Origin: Muribaculum sp.
Lineage (GTDB): Bacteria > Bacillota > Clostridia > Lachnospirales > Lachnospiraceae
Assembly: GCA_023663505.1 (NCBI GenBank)
Contig: JAMPHH010000019.1
Coordinates: 1 to 52,455 of the forward strand
DNA: 52,455 nucleotides
Reading direction: 5' to 3'
This document shows positions 42,027 through 49,616 of the stretch, piece by piece. The notes beneath the pieces were generated by a model that was not told the origin of the DNA, did not search any database, and saw only the letters and a list, made by a program, of their open reading frames with translations. Within the stretch, counting starts at the first letter, position 1. Each line of letters begins with the position of its first letter. Position numbers and translations under genes: made by a program.

Positions 42027-43157
42027 ATGATGACAAACACTGCAGATGTGATTATCATAGGCGGCGGTATTATCGGCAATTCCATCGCTTATTATCTGGC
42101 TAAGAAGGGGACAAGCGTCATTGTGCTTGAGGGCAGTGACCATATCGGTAACGGAGGGTCCTCCAGAAACGGAGGCGGCGTTCGACAGTCAGGACGGGAT
42201 CCCAGAGAGCTGCCGCTCGTTATGTACGGTATCCGGAATCTGTGGCCGGGACTGTCCGAGGAGTTGGAGGTGGACTGTGAGTATCATCAGGACGGGAATC
42301 TACGACTGGGCAAGACAGATGCCCACAGGCATATTTTGGAGGGACTGACGGAGAGAGCGGTGCAGGCGGGATTAGATGTAAGAATGATAGACGGGGGAGA
42401 GGTCCGACAGATCAATCCCTATCTCTCGGAGGAAGTGACCTGTGCAAGCTGGTGTCCCACGGACGGTCATGCCAATCCGCTGACCACCACGCTGGGATAT
42501 TACAAAACAGCGAGAAAGCTGGGTGTAAGATTTATCACCGGAGAGCGCGTGACGGAGCTTAGAAAGGTTCGGGGGAGGCTTCGCAGGGTGATCACTCCGA
42601 ATAATGTGTATGAGGCGGATACCGTGGTGGTGGCAGCAGGATACGATAGCAGGAAGCTTGTGGGGACGGTGGGAATTGACATTCCCATGGCACAGGGTAT
42701 GATCGAATGTCTGGTGACAGAGGCGGAGCCGCATATGTTTGACCAGATGCTTGGCACGGCGGAGGCGGATTTTTACGGACATCAGACCAAGCATGGCTCC
42801 TTCGTGTTCGGGGGAACGTCGGGATTCGAGGCGGTCAACAAGGACAACGGTACACCCATTTGCTCCAGCATTACGGCTTCCTGCGAATGCAGAGGGATCA
42901 TGAAATATTTTCCGGCGCTTGCGGACGCTAAGATCGTGCGCACATGGTCAGGCTGGGTGGATCAGATGAAGGACGGAGTTCCTGTGCTGGGAAATGTGGA
43001 GGAGGTTCCGGGGCTTGTACTTGCCGCAGGATTCTGCGGACATGGCTTTGGGATTGCTCCCGGGGCGGCATACAATATTGCGGAGCTGATCACCACGGGC
43101 ACATCTCCGGTGGACTTGACAGAATTGCGTTATGACCGATTTAAGGCAAAGGTTTAA
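42027..43157 (+). CDS. DAO-family FAD-dependent amino/imino-acid dehydrogenase (beta-like)
   Basis: 376 residues. N-terminal FAD site DVIIIGGGIIGNSIAYYLAK, a GGSSRNGGGVRQSGRDPREL segment typical of the HcnC/OoxB/LhpB and sarcosine-oxidase-beta group, and C-terminal LAAGFCGHGFGIAPGAAYNI (the GFxGHG flavin-contacting segment). It should oxidise the C-N bond of a secondary amine or amino acid and pass electrons to the other subunits. Substrate cannot be read from sequence. RBS is AGGGAGG. The AraC-type regulator follows after 5 bp, so operon and regulator are cotranscribed. Confidence 0.87.
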   Translation: MMTNTADVIIIGGGIIGNSIAYYLAKKGTSVIVLEGSDHIGNGGSSRNGGGVRQSGRDPRELPLVMYGIRNLWPGLSEELEVDCEYHQDGNLRLGKTDAHRHILEGLTERAVQAGLDVRMIDGGEVRQINPYLSEEVTCASWCPTDGHANPLTTTLGYYKTARKLGVRFITGERVTELRKVRGRLRRVITPNNVYEADTVVVAAGYDSRKLVGTVGIDIPMAQGMIECLVTEAEPHMFDQMLGTAEADFYGHQTKHGSFVFGGTSGFEAVNKDNGTPICSSITASCECRGIMKYFPALADAKIVRTWSGWVDQMKDGVPVLGNVEEVPGLVLAAGFCGHGFGIAPGAAYNIAELITTGTSPVDLTELRYDRFKAKV

Positions 43158-43162
43158 GTGCG

Positions 43163-43990
43163 ATGACGGAACAGAGAAAAGAGAGATTAAAGCCCTCACA
43201 GCCCTTTTTCGTATTGGGCACGGAGGATTTTTGTCAGGAGGTGTATCTGCGGCAGGGAATATCGCATTTCTACACATTTCGCCTGACGAGGGACACGAAG
43301 ATGACATTGGTTCCCGATGCTTGTGTGGATTATGTTTTTGAATTCGGACAGGGCACACGGACGGGCTATGTCGCGGGAACGGTGCTTGGCTATCAGGAGC
43401 AGGAATTTCGAGGGAATCGGGAGTATTTTGGCGTCAGGTTTCTTCCGGGCTTTAAGCCCGCGGGACTGACCGTCAGGCTCAGGGAGCTGACAGACAGGAG
43501 TGTTGCCATGGGGAATGCGTTGGCAGATGAGAGCGTATTTCGGGAGGTGTGGGAGCAGAAGGATTTCTATCAGCGGATTCGTGTGTTCCTGCAGCGGTAT
43601 ACAGAGCTTGAAAAGACATGTGCCGAGGCGGAGGCGAAGGAGAAGATTGTCGAGGCTGTCAAGATGAAGGCATATCAAGCCAACGGCAATATCCGAATAG
43701 CTGCGCTTGCGGAGGAGACCGGATACAGTGAGAGATACCTGAATAAGATCTTTCTGGAATACATGGGCTTTTCTCCAAAAACCTTTTGTAAGATCATCAG
43801 ATTTCAGCGGAGTCTGGAGCTTTTGAATTACGGAGCTTCGGATAAAATGACGGACGTGTCAGTGGAGCTGGGTTACTATGACCAGTCCCAGTTCATAAAG
43901 GATTTTAAGCGTTTCAGCGGTATCACGCCCAGACAGTATCTGATGCTGAGCCGCAACCGTTATGTGTCGATGGTGCATACAGTACCATGA
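43163..43990 (+). CDS. AraC-family transcriptional regulator
   Basis: 275 residues. The N-terminal ligand-like domain contains LVPDACVDYVFEFGQGTRTGY, as in the DUF6597-type AraC proteins. The C-terminal double HTH (about 173-265) has IRIAALAEETGYSERYLNKI and MTDVSVELGYYDQSQFIKDF, ending with GITPRQY. As last gene of the oxidoreductase operon it likely senses the substrate and activates this and the next operon; the shared 17-bp motif at 39555 and 44007 is the natural candidate site. That link is inference. Confidence 0.9.
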   Translation: MTEQRKERLKPSQPFFVLGTEDFCQEVYLRQGISHFYTFRLTRDTKMTLVPDACVDYVFEFGQGTRTGYVAGTVLGYQEQEFRGNREYFGVRFLPGFKPAGLTVRLRELTDRSVAMGNALADESVFREVWEQKDFYQRIRVFLQRYTELEKTCAEAEAKEKIVEAVKMKAYQANGNIRIAALAEETGYSERYLNKIFLEYMGFSPKTFCKIIRFQRSLELLNYGASDKMTDVSVELGYYDQSQFIKDFKRFSGITPRQYLMLSRNRYVSMVHTVP

Positions 43991-44006
43991 TTAAAGTTCA
44001 ATCATA

Positions 44007-44049
44007 GTTCCGATTTATACAATAACGAAAGCGGCAAAAGCAGTAGTAT
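44007..44049 (+). promoter_or_regulatory. P-II operon promoter with shared 17-bp motif
   Basis: GTTCCGATTTATACAAT (44007-44023) ends 20 bp before TAGTAT (44044-44049). Geometry matches 39555-39596. Confidence 0.55.
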
Positions 44050-44069
44050 AGGTTCATAGCTATAAGACA

Positions 44070-44110
44070 AGGGCGTCATTTATCTGAAAAAGATAGGTGG
44101 CGCCTTTTTT
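44070..44110 (+). terminator. leader hairpin with T run before the P-II operon
   Basis: AGGGCGTCATTTATCT (44070-44085) pairs fully, with wobbles, with AGATAGGTGGCGCCTT (44091-44106) around GAAAA, then six Ts. It may terminate the araC operon or attenuate this one. ATGCATATGC follows. Confidence 0.65.
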
Positions 44111-44192
44111 ATGCATATGCAGATGCAGGGAAGACATGCCGCAAAAGTGCGCAGGCAGCAGGATTCATATAAAGAAGAGGAGGCGATTATAT

Positions 44193-44540
44193 ATGGAGGT
44201 TTCTAAGATCGAGGTAATTACATCTATGAGTAAGCTGACCGGCTTGAAGGCAGCCTTGAGCAAGCTGGGCGTCACAGGTATGACGGTGATTCAGGCGATC
44301 GGCTGCGGCATTCAAAAGGGGACATATGAGTATGAAGCCGAACAGAATGCGGAGATGGAGCTTCTGCCCAAGCAGTATATTATGGTGGTGGTTGAGAACG
44401 AGAAGGTTGACAAGGTTCTTGATGTCATTAAGAAGGAGCTTTATACGGGGCACATAGGAGACGGTAAGATATTTGTCTCACCGATTTCCAATATTATCCG
44501 TGTCCGCACGGGAGAGGAAGGAATGGACGCCTTGAAATAG
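44193..44540 (+). CDS. P-II family signalling protein without the uridylylated Tyr
   Basis: 115 residues, full P-II length. The fold is clear: SKIEVITSMSKLTGLKAALSK, TGMTVIQAIGCGIQKG, the B-loop TGHIGDGKIFVSP and C-loop RVRTGEEG. The T-loop has normal length, but the ELYRG stretch with Tyr51 is replaced by EYEAEQ, so uridylylation as in E. coli GlnB is not expected. It probably binds ATP/ADP and perhaps 2-oxoglutarate. It lies 24 bp before an amino-acid permease gene, like glnK before amtB, so direct control of that permease is a reasonable guess. GAGGAGG precedes the ATG at 44193. Confidence 0.9.
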   Translation: MEVSKIEVITSMSKLTGLKAALSKLGVTGMTVIQAIGCGIQKGTYEYEAEQNAEMELLPKQYIMVVVENEKVDKVLDVIKKELYTGHIGDGKIFVSPISNIIRVRTGEEGMDALK

Positions 44541-44564
44541 GCTGCGGAAAGGCAGGGGATACAT

Positions 44565-45950
44565 ATGGATAAGAAATTGGGTTTACCGAGCGCGATAGCT
44601 ACCGGAGTGGGATTGATAGTGGCAACGAGCTGTCTCATGTCCTTGGGACAGGGCGCCAGCATCTTGGGGACGGGATTCATTATCACCATGGTGATGGCAT
44701 GTCTGATCAATATTTTGACCGCGCTCTCTATGGCGGAGTTAAATGCGTTGATGCCGAATCTGACAGGAGGGCTTGCACAATACACTCTGGCGGGAATGGG
44801 ACCCTTCATAACGATTCTCACCATGGTGGGCGGATATCTGGTGTGTCAGGCGATTGCGGGGACTGTGGAGTGCGCCATGTTCGGCAATGCCATTAACAGC
44901 GTGTTTGACACGGGCATTCCCTCGTGGGTATTCAGCGTTATCATGGTGGCGGTGTTGATTTTGGCTAATCTGCAGGGTGTGGACATCTTTGCAAAGGTTC
45001 AGAATGTGGTCGCCTATGTGCTGATTGGCTCGCTGATCCTTATGGGGCTGATTGGCACCCTCGGACTGGGGAGCGGCGAGGTGATAGCCCAGCCGTCGAA
45101 TCTGGCAGGCTCCTTTTCGGATACCTTTGGTCTGTTGGGGCTGGCTTTTTTCCTCTTTATCGGCTGCGAGTTTGTGATCCCCGTGGCAAAAAGCATCAAG
45201 AATGAGAAAAGAAACGTCCCTCTGGGAATGGTGCTGAGTCTCCTGATTATCCTGCTGATGCAGATTTTTCTTGTGATAGGAATGTCGAAATACACAGCCT
45301 ATGAGGAGCTGGGAGCGAGTCCGTCACCCCATATCCTGTATGGCAGCGCGCTTTTGGGAAAGGTCGGTTCATACTGGATGATTCTGGTATCGGCGCTGGC
45401 GGTGGTGAGCACCGTGAATTCCGCTATGAGCTCCTTCTCGTTTATGTGTGCGGGAATGGCAAAAATCAACCTTCTCCCCACCGTGTTCCTAAAGAAGAAT
45501 AAGCGAGGGGCCTATTATGTAGGAATCCTGTCCATCGGGCTGCTTGAGATCATTGTAAACGCATTAGGGCTGTCCACCAGTGATTCATTGATATTTATGA
45601 TCAATGTGGCGATCGTGTTCTGGATGGTGTCTTATGTGGTCTCCAATATCAATGTCATAATATTCCGGTACAAGCTGCCTAAGACGCCGAGGAATTTTAA
45701 GGTGCCGGGCGGGATTGTCCTACCGGTGATAGCGGCGGTGGGAACGATATTTATGATCTGGAATATCACAGATGACGCGGCTGTGAGGAATCAGATTTTC
45801 ATCATTGACGGGATCATTTTCGTGATTTTGGCTGTTTATTCCGTGATATGGTGTAAGGTTCGCATGAAGAAGCCTCTTTTCAAGGCTATTTCAATGCATG
45901 AGGTAATGGCTATGGAAAACGACGCCTATCTGGTGGCGCACAAAGGATAA
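44565..45950 (+). CDS. APC-family amino-acid permease
   Basis: 461 residues with about 12 membrane segments. The first segment, GLPSAIATGVGLIVATSCLM, is the APC substrate-binding helix 1 with its broken GVG-type turn, and the third region has ALSMAELNALMPNLTGG, the conserved AELA/P motif. ANLQGVDIFAKVQNVVAYVLI and FFLFIGCEFVIPVAKSIKNEKRN are typical too. It should import an amino acid or related amine. It lies between the P-II gene and the cyclodeaminase-like gene (15 bp), which points to uptake of the locus substrate. Confidence 0.9.
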   Translation: MDKKLGLPSAIATGVGLIVATSCLMSLGQGASILGTGFIITMVMACLINILTALSMAELNALMPNLTGGLAQYTLAGMGPFITILTMVGGYLVCQAIAGTVECAMFGNAINSVFDTGIPSWVFSVIMVAVLILANLQGVDIFAKVQNVVAYVLIGSLILMGLIGTLGLGSGEVIAQPSNLAGSFSDTFGLLGLAFFLFIGCEFVIPVAKSIKNEKRNVPLGMVLSLLIILLMQIFLVIGMSKYTAYEELGASPSPHILYGSALLGKVGSYWMILVSALAVVSTVNSAMSSFSFMCAGMAKINLLPTVFLKKNKRGAYYVGILSIGLLEIIVNALGLSTSDSLIFMINVAIVFWMVSYVVSNINVIIFRYKLPKTPRNFKVPGGIVLPVIAAVGTIFMIWNITDDAAVRNQIFIIDGIIFVILAVYSVIWCKVRMKKPLFKAISMHEVMAMENDAYLVAHKG

Positions 45951-45965
45951 AAGGAGGAGAAGGCT

Positions 45966-47096
45966 ATGTATCCGGAGATTGATTTTCTATATTTAAGCGA
46001 GGAGGACATGATCAAGGCAGGCGTGAAGGATATGAAGGGCTGCGTGGAGACCATGGAGGAAATGTTTCGTCTGATGAAGCTTGGAAATTACCGTATGGGA
46101 GGGGCTAACGGGAATTCTCATGGCTGTATGGTATGCTTTCCGGCGGAGTCGCCTTTTCCGGAGATGCCCGTGGACGGACCCGACAGGAGATTCATGGCTA
46201 TGCCCGCATACTTGGGCGGTAAGTTTGATATTGCGGGTATGAAATGGTATGGTTCTAACGCGGAGAACAGGAAGAAGGGGCTGCCCCGTTCCATTCTGAT
46301 GCTCACGTTGAACGATAAGGATACAGGAGCACCGCTTGCATATATGTCCGCGAATATTCTGTCCGCATACAGAACCGGCGCGGTGCCCGGGGTGGGCTTT
46401 AAATATTTTGCGCCGGAAAATGCGGAAACGGTTGGCATCGTGGGTCCCGGGGTCATGAGCAAGACTGCTTTGGAGGCGGCGTTCGCTGTCCGCCCCACAA
46501 TCAAGAGGGTGAAGGTAAAGGGCAGAGGGAAGGCGTCTCTGGACGAGTTTATCGAATATGTCACGACAGAACACCCGGGTGTGGAGTGTGTTGCCGTCGA
46601 TACGATTGAGGAGGCATGCAGGGACGCGGATATTGTATCTGTCTCCACCTCCTCGCCCACGGGAGATCCGTCGGAGTATCCCTATATCGCTGAAGACTGG
46701 TTGAAGGCGGGCGCAATCGTGGAGACCACGGCTTCATTGAGGTTCGATGATGATTTCCTGCTGAATCGGGCAAGGCTTGTCGCGGATAACATCAAGCTGT
46801 ATGAGGCGTGGGAGGAGGAATATGCTCCTGATGCCTACAACACGATTCCCATTCCGGCGGTGCATGCGGAGGATCTGATTGCATCGGGAAAGATGTCGCC
46901 CGACCAGATTGATGATCTGGGGGATGTCATTATGGGCAAGGTTCCGGTTCACAGGAAGGAGGGCGAGATCGTTATCTACTCCGTGGGCGGTATGCCGGTG
47001 GAGGATATCGCATGGGGCGCCGTGGTGTACAGAAATGCATTGGAGAAGGGAATCGGGACGAAGCTGAACCTGTGGAAGACTCCCGAGCTGTCATAA
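45966..47096 (+). CDS. ornithine cyclodeaminase/mu-crystallin family protein
   Basis: 376 residues, somewhat longer than classic ornithine cyclodeaminase (about 350). Family marks: FDIAGMKWYGSN (substrate Lys, residue 93), SANILSAYRTGAVPGVG, and the NAD-binding TVGIVGPGVMSKTALEAA near residue 160. DQIDDLGDVIMGKVP matches the catalytic Asp region. Members include ornithine cyclodeaminase, ketimine reductase, lysine cyclodeaminase and, as I recall, proteins labelled tyramine oxidase subunit B. Exact reaction cannot be assigned. AAAAGGAGGAGAAGGCT precedes the ATG. A terminator follows the stop codon. Confidence 0.85.
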   Translation: MYPEIDFLYLSEEDMIKAGVKDMKGCVETMEEMFRLMKLGNYRMGGANGNSHGCMVCFPAESPFPEMPVDGPDRRFMAMPAYLGGKFDIAGMKWYGSNAENRKKGLPRSILMLTLNDKDTGAPLAYMSANILSAYRTGAVPGVGFKYFAPENAETVGIVGPGVMSKTALEAAFAVRPTIKRVKVKGRGKASLDEFIEYVTTEHPGVECVAVDTIEEACRDADIVSVSTSSPTGDPSEYPYIAEDWLKAGAIVETTASLRFDDDFLLNRARLVADNIKLYEAWEEEYAPDAYNTIPIPAVHAEDLIASGKMSPDQIDDLGDVIMGKVPVHRKEGEIVIYSVGGMPVEDIAWGAVVYRNALEKGIGTKLNLWKTPELS

Positions 47097-47110
47097 ACTG
47101 TCAAAGTAGC

Positions 47111-47154
47111 GGGCTGTTGCGTTGGAGGTGAAACGTAACAGCCCCTGAATTTTT
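47111..47154 (+). terminator. terminator of the P-II/permease operon
   Basis: GGGCTGTTGCGTT (47111-47123) pairs with AACGTAACAGCCC (47132-47144), followed by CTGAATTTTT. Stem and tail strongly resemble the hairpin at 38204. Confidence 0.8.
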
Positions 47155-47258
47155 CAACAATTTTTCAACATAATGCGTTTTCTGATTGAGTAAATTTGAG
47201 TGGTATGGTAAAATATAATAGCAATTAAGAAAGTTTGGGTTAATATGGAGGTGTCCGT

Positions 47259-47465
47259 ATGATAGCGATGCAAGGATATTATAATGGAACGGTTTGTATT
47301 CCTGAGGAGGGAGAAAAACTGCAATTGAATCAAAAGGTAATTATTACTGCACTGGATGAAATTATTGCACCCAAAACACGCAAACTGGGAACATTGGAAG
47401 GAAAGGGAACAGTTTCTTTTTCTGATGACTGGTATATGAGTGATGAGGAGCTGATAGGGGAATGA
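47259..47465 (+). CDS. probable antitoxin of a PIN-toxin pair
   Basis: 68 residues, no family recognised with certainty. The start MIAMQGYYNGTVCIPEE resembles short swapped-hairpin or DUF-type antitoxins, and the C-terminus is acidic (SDDWYMSDEELIGE), as in antitoxins that wrap their toxin. GGAGGTG precedes the ATG. It overlaps the downstream PIN-domain gene by four bases (ATGA), the usual antitoxin-toxin order. The pair is much more AT-rich than its neighbours, which suggests acquisition by transfer. Confidence 0.7.
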   Translation: MIAMQGYYNGTVCIPEEGEKLQLNQKVIITALDEIIAPKTRKLGTLEGKGTVSFSDDWYMSDEELIGE

Positions 47466-47860
47466 AACTATTAATTGACACACATTATCTATTATGGATG
47501 TTTATGGATACTGCTAAAATCTCGGGTAAAGTAAAAACCGCATTGACATCTGCTGATAATGAAGTATATTATAGTCAGGCAAGTTTGTGGGAAATATCTA
47601 TTAAATATTCCATAGGCAAATTATTTTTAAATGGGATTACACCGGAAGAACTTTATACTGAAATTGAAAATAGCTTTTTGATATGCAAAATGTTAAAAAA
47701 CCAAGATTTGATTTCTTCTTATCATCTGCCAAGAGAACATAAAGATCCTTTTGACAGAATGATTATTTGGCAGGCAATAGCAGGGAAAATGACACTTTTA
47801 TCGGTAGATGCAAAAATGAATCGTTACGTTGAATCCGGATTGAAATTGTTTGATTATTAA
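47462..47860 (+). CDS. PIN-domain toxin (VapC-like ribonuclease)
   Basis: 132 residues. MKLLIDTHYLLWMF holds the first catalytic Asp of the PIN fold, QASLWEISIKYSIGKL the middle Glu region, and DPFDRMIIWQAIAGK followed by LLSVDAKMNRY the later acidic cluster, matching the COG3744 type of VapC-like proteins. It should cleave RNA when free of its antitoxin. It starts in the antitoxin stop codon. A/T-biased codons (AAA, ATA, TTA) set it apart from the surrounding genes. Confidence 0.85.
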   Translation: MKLLIDTHYLLWMFMDTAKISGKVKTALTSADNEVYYSQASLWEISIKYSIGKLFLNGITPEELYTEIENSFLICKMLKNQDLISSYHLPREHKDPFDRMIIWQAIAGKMTLLSVDAKMNRYVESGLKLFDY

Positions 47861-47895
47861 GCAAGTGAAAAGAACCGTCCAAATAAGTCAGAAAA

Positions 47896-47935
47896 ACCAG
47901 CCTTGATAAGTGTTATACAGGGCTGGTATTTTTTC
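47896..47935 (+). terminator. terminator after the toxin gene
   Basis: ACCAGCC (47896-47902) pairs with GGCTGGT (47921-47927), with partial inner pairing, followed by ATTTTTTCT. Confidence 0.75.
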
Positions 47936-47966
47936 TAAAAAACTTTCTAAAAAATTCAAAACCCAC

Positions 47967-47995
47967 TTGACAAACCACAATAAATTGCATACAAT
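47967..47995 (+). promoter_or_regulatory. promoter of the peroxidase operon with possible operator
   Basis: A near-perfect promoter: TTGACA (47967-47972), 17-bp spacer, TACAAT (47990-47995). The dyad ATTG-CATA-CAAT (47984-47995) overlaps the -10. OhrR boxes are AT-rich dyads of related shape, so this is a candidate site for the OhrR-like domain encoded two genes on; that is inference. Confidence 0.75.
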
Positions 47996-48047
47996 CAAAA
48001 TAGATTTTACAAAACCAAATAGCACACAATCAACAAGGAGGTAAGAT

Positions 48048-48521
48048 ATGAGCGTTTATGATTATTCCGTAAAGGCACAGGACGACAGCGAGGTTTCTCT
48101 CAAGGATTATCAGGGTAAGATTCTTTTAATCGTCAACACGGCAACGGGCTGTGGATTTACACCGCAATACAAGGGCTTGCAGGACTTGTATGAGAAGTAT
48201 CAGTCACAGGGGCTGGAGATCCTTGATTTTCCCTGCAATCAGTTCGGACATCAGGCGCCCGGGAGCGATCAGGAAATCACCGAATTTTGCCAACTGCAAT
48301 ATGGCGTGACCTTTCGCCAGTTTAAGAAGATCAATGTAAACGGTGAGGGCGAGGAGCCTTTGTATACCTTCTTGAAATCCCAAAAGAAGGGCGTCATGGG
48401 CAACAATATTAAATGGAATTTCACGAAGTTTCTGGTTGACAGGGAGGGAAATGTGATCGCACGTTTTGCCCCGACAGTGACACCGGAACAGATAGACGAG
48501 CAGATAAGGGAGCTTTTATAG
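48048..48521 (+). CDS. glutathione peroxidase-family thiol peroxidase (Cys type)
   Basis: 157 residues, normal for bacterial Gpx. Reduces hydrogen or organic peroxides, in bacteria usually with thioredoxin. Catalytic tetrad members are visible: peroxidatic Cys35 in NTATGCGFTPQY, Gln65 in FPCNQFGHQAPGSD, and Trp123-Asn124 in IKWNFTKFLV. A further Cys at 63 sits in FPCNQ, and C80 in EFCQLQYG is a candidate resolving residue. AAGGAGG precedes the ATG. It lies 25 bp upstream of the Gpx-OhrR fusion, whose N-terminal half is a paralogue. Confidence 0.95.
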   Translation: MSVYDYSVKAQDDSEVSLKDYQGKILLIVNTATGCGFTPQYKGLQDLYEKYQSQGLEILDFPCNQFGHQAPGSDQEITEFCQLQYGVTFRQFKKINVNGEGEEPLYTFLKSQKKGVMGNNIKWNFTKFLVDREGNVIARFAPTVTPEQIDEQIRELL

Positions 48522-48546
48522 AATAGCGGAAAGAGAGGACAATTCG

Positions 48547-49536
48547 ATGAATATTTACGATTTTAACATGAAAAACGCCGAGGGTACGGAAATATCCTTA
48601 AGGGACTACGAGGGCAAGGTGATTCTGATCATCAATTCCGCGACACAGTGCGGCTTTACCCCGCAGTATGACGGCTTGCAGGATCTCTATGAGAGGTATG
48701 GCGACGAGGGCTTTGTCATTTTGGATTTTCCCTGCAACCAGTTCGGGCATCAGGCGCCCGGAAGCGATGAGGAGATTGCGCTTTTTTGCGATTCCACCTA
48801 TGGCATCACCTTTCCGATTTTCTCCAAAATAGAGGTGAACGGCAGCAACGAGAGTCCGCTCTACACATACCTGAAATCACAGAAGGGCTTTGCGGGCTTT
48901 GACCCGGAGCATCCCCTGACGCCGATGCTGGAGAGCGCTTTGGAGAGAACGGACGCAAATTATGCCCAGAGCAGTGATATCAAGTGGAATTTTACCAAAT
49001 TCCTGATTGACAGAGAGGGAAATGTGGTAGAACGCTTCGAGCCTACCACGGACATACTGATGGTAGAGCAGCGGATACTGAGCCTGTTGAGGCAGACAGG
49101 TAAAAACGACAAATATGACTGCTTAAGGCTTGAAAATCAGCTATGCTTTCCGCTCTATGCCTGCTCCAAGGAGGTCATCAGAAGATACAAGCCGTTTCTT
49201 GACAGGCTGGATCTGACGTACACCCAGTATATTGCAATGATGGTCATGTGGGAGAGGAAGGAGGTCACGGTCAAGGAGCTTGGCGAATGTCTCTATCTTG
49301 ATTCGGGCACGCTGACTCCGCTGCTTAAGAAGCTTGAGGAAAAAAGGTATGTGGTGCGGAACCGCTCGAAGGAGGACGAACGCAATCTGATCGTCTCCAT
49401 TACGCAGGAGGGCGAGGATTTAAAGGAACAGGCGGTTTGTATACCCGCGGAGCTGAGCGCCTGCGTCGATATGCAGCCAAAGGAGGCGCAGCAGCTATAC
49501 CGACTTCTGTACAAGCTGCTTGACAGACTATCCTGA
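48547..49536 (+). CDS. glutathione peroxidase fused to an OhrR-type MarR regulator
   Basis: 329 residues. The first about 182 form a complete Gpx domain: Cys35 (NSATQCGFTPQY), Gln65 (FPCNQFGHQAPGSD) and Trp147 (IKWNFTKFLI), with an extra loop at about 114-142. The remainder (about 186-329) is a whole OhrR: RLENQLCFPLYACSKE with the peroxide-sensing Cys200, LTYTQYIAMMVMWE, the recognition-helix region LDSGTLTPLLKKLEEKRYVV, and the wing RNRSKEDERNLI. One frame runs through both with no stop codon. OhrR normally represses peroxide-defence genes until its Cys is oxidised. The fusion could couple peroxide catalysis directly to sensing, perhaps with autoregulation. Confidence 0.93.
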   Translation: MNIYDFNMKNAEGTEISLRDYEGKVILIINSATQCGFTPQYDGLQDLYERYGDEGFVILDFPCNQFGHQAPGSDEEIALFCDSTYGITFPIFSKIEVNGSNESPLYTYLKSQKGFAGFDPEHPLTPMLESALERTDANYAQSSDIKWNFTKFLIDREGNVVERFEPTTDILMVEQRILSLLRQTGKNDKYDCLRLENQLCFPLYACSKEVIRRYKPFLDRLDLTYTQYIAMMVMWERKEVTVKELGECLYLDSGTLTPLLKKLEEKRYVVRNRSKEDERNLIVSITQEGEDLKEQAVCIPAELSACVDMQPKEAQQLYRLLYKLLDRLS

Positions 49537-49544
49537 TATTTTAC

Positions 49545-49573
49545 TTGTACTGCAATCAAATATTGAGTATAAT
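49545..49573 (+). promoter_or_regulatory. clpX promoter
   Basis: TTGTAC (49545-49550), 17-bp spacer and TATAAT (49568-49573), 43 bp before the ATG at 49617. Confidence 0.75.
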
Positions 49574-49616
49574 GGGAATGTCTATAAATTACCGATGGAT
49601 GACAAAGGAGAGAGAG

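Larger units (their letters stand above)
43991..44192. other. 202-bp intergenic region with shared motif, -10 and leader hairpin
   Basis: Contains the second copy of the 17-bp motif, a -10 box, a long hairpin with T run and the P-II gene's ribosome binding site. No ORF is credible; an in-frame ATG at 44097 would translate the hairpin tail. Confidence 0.6.
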
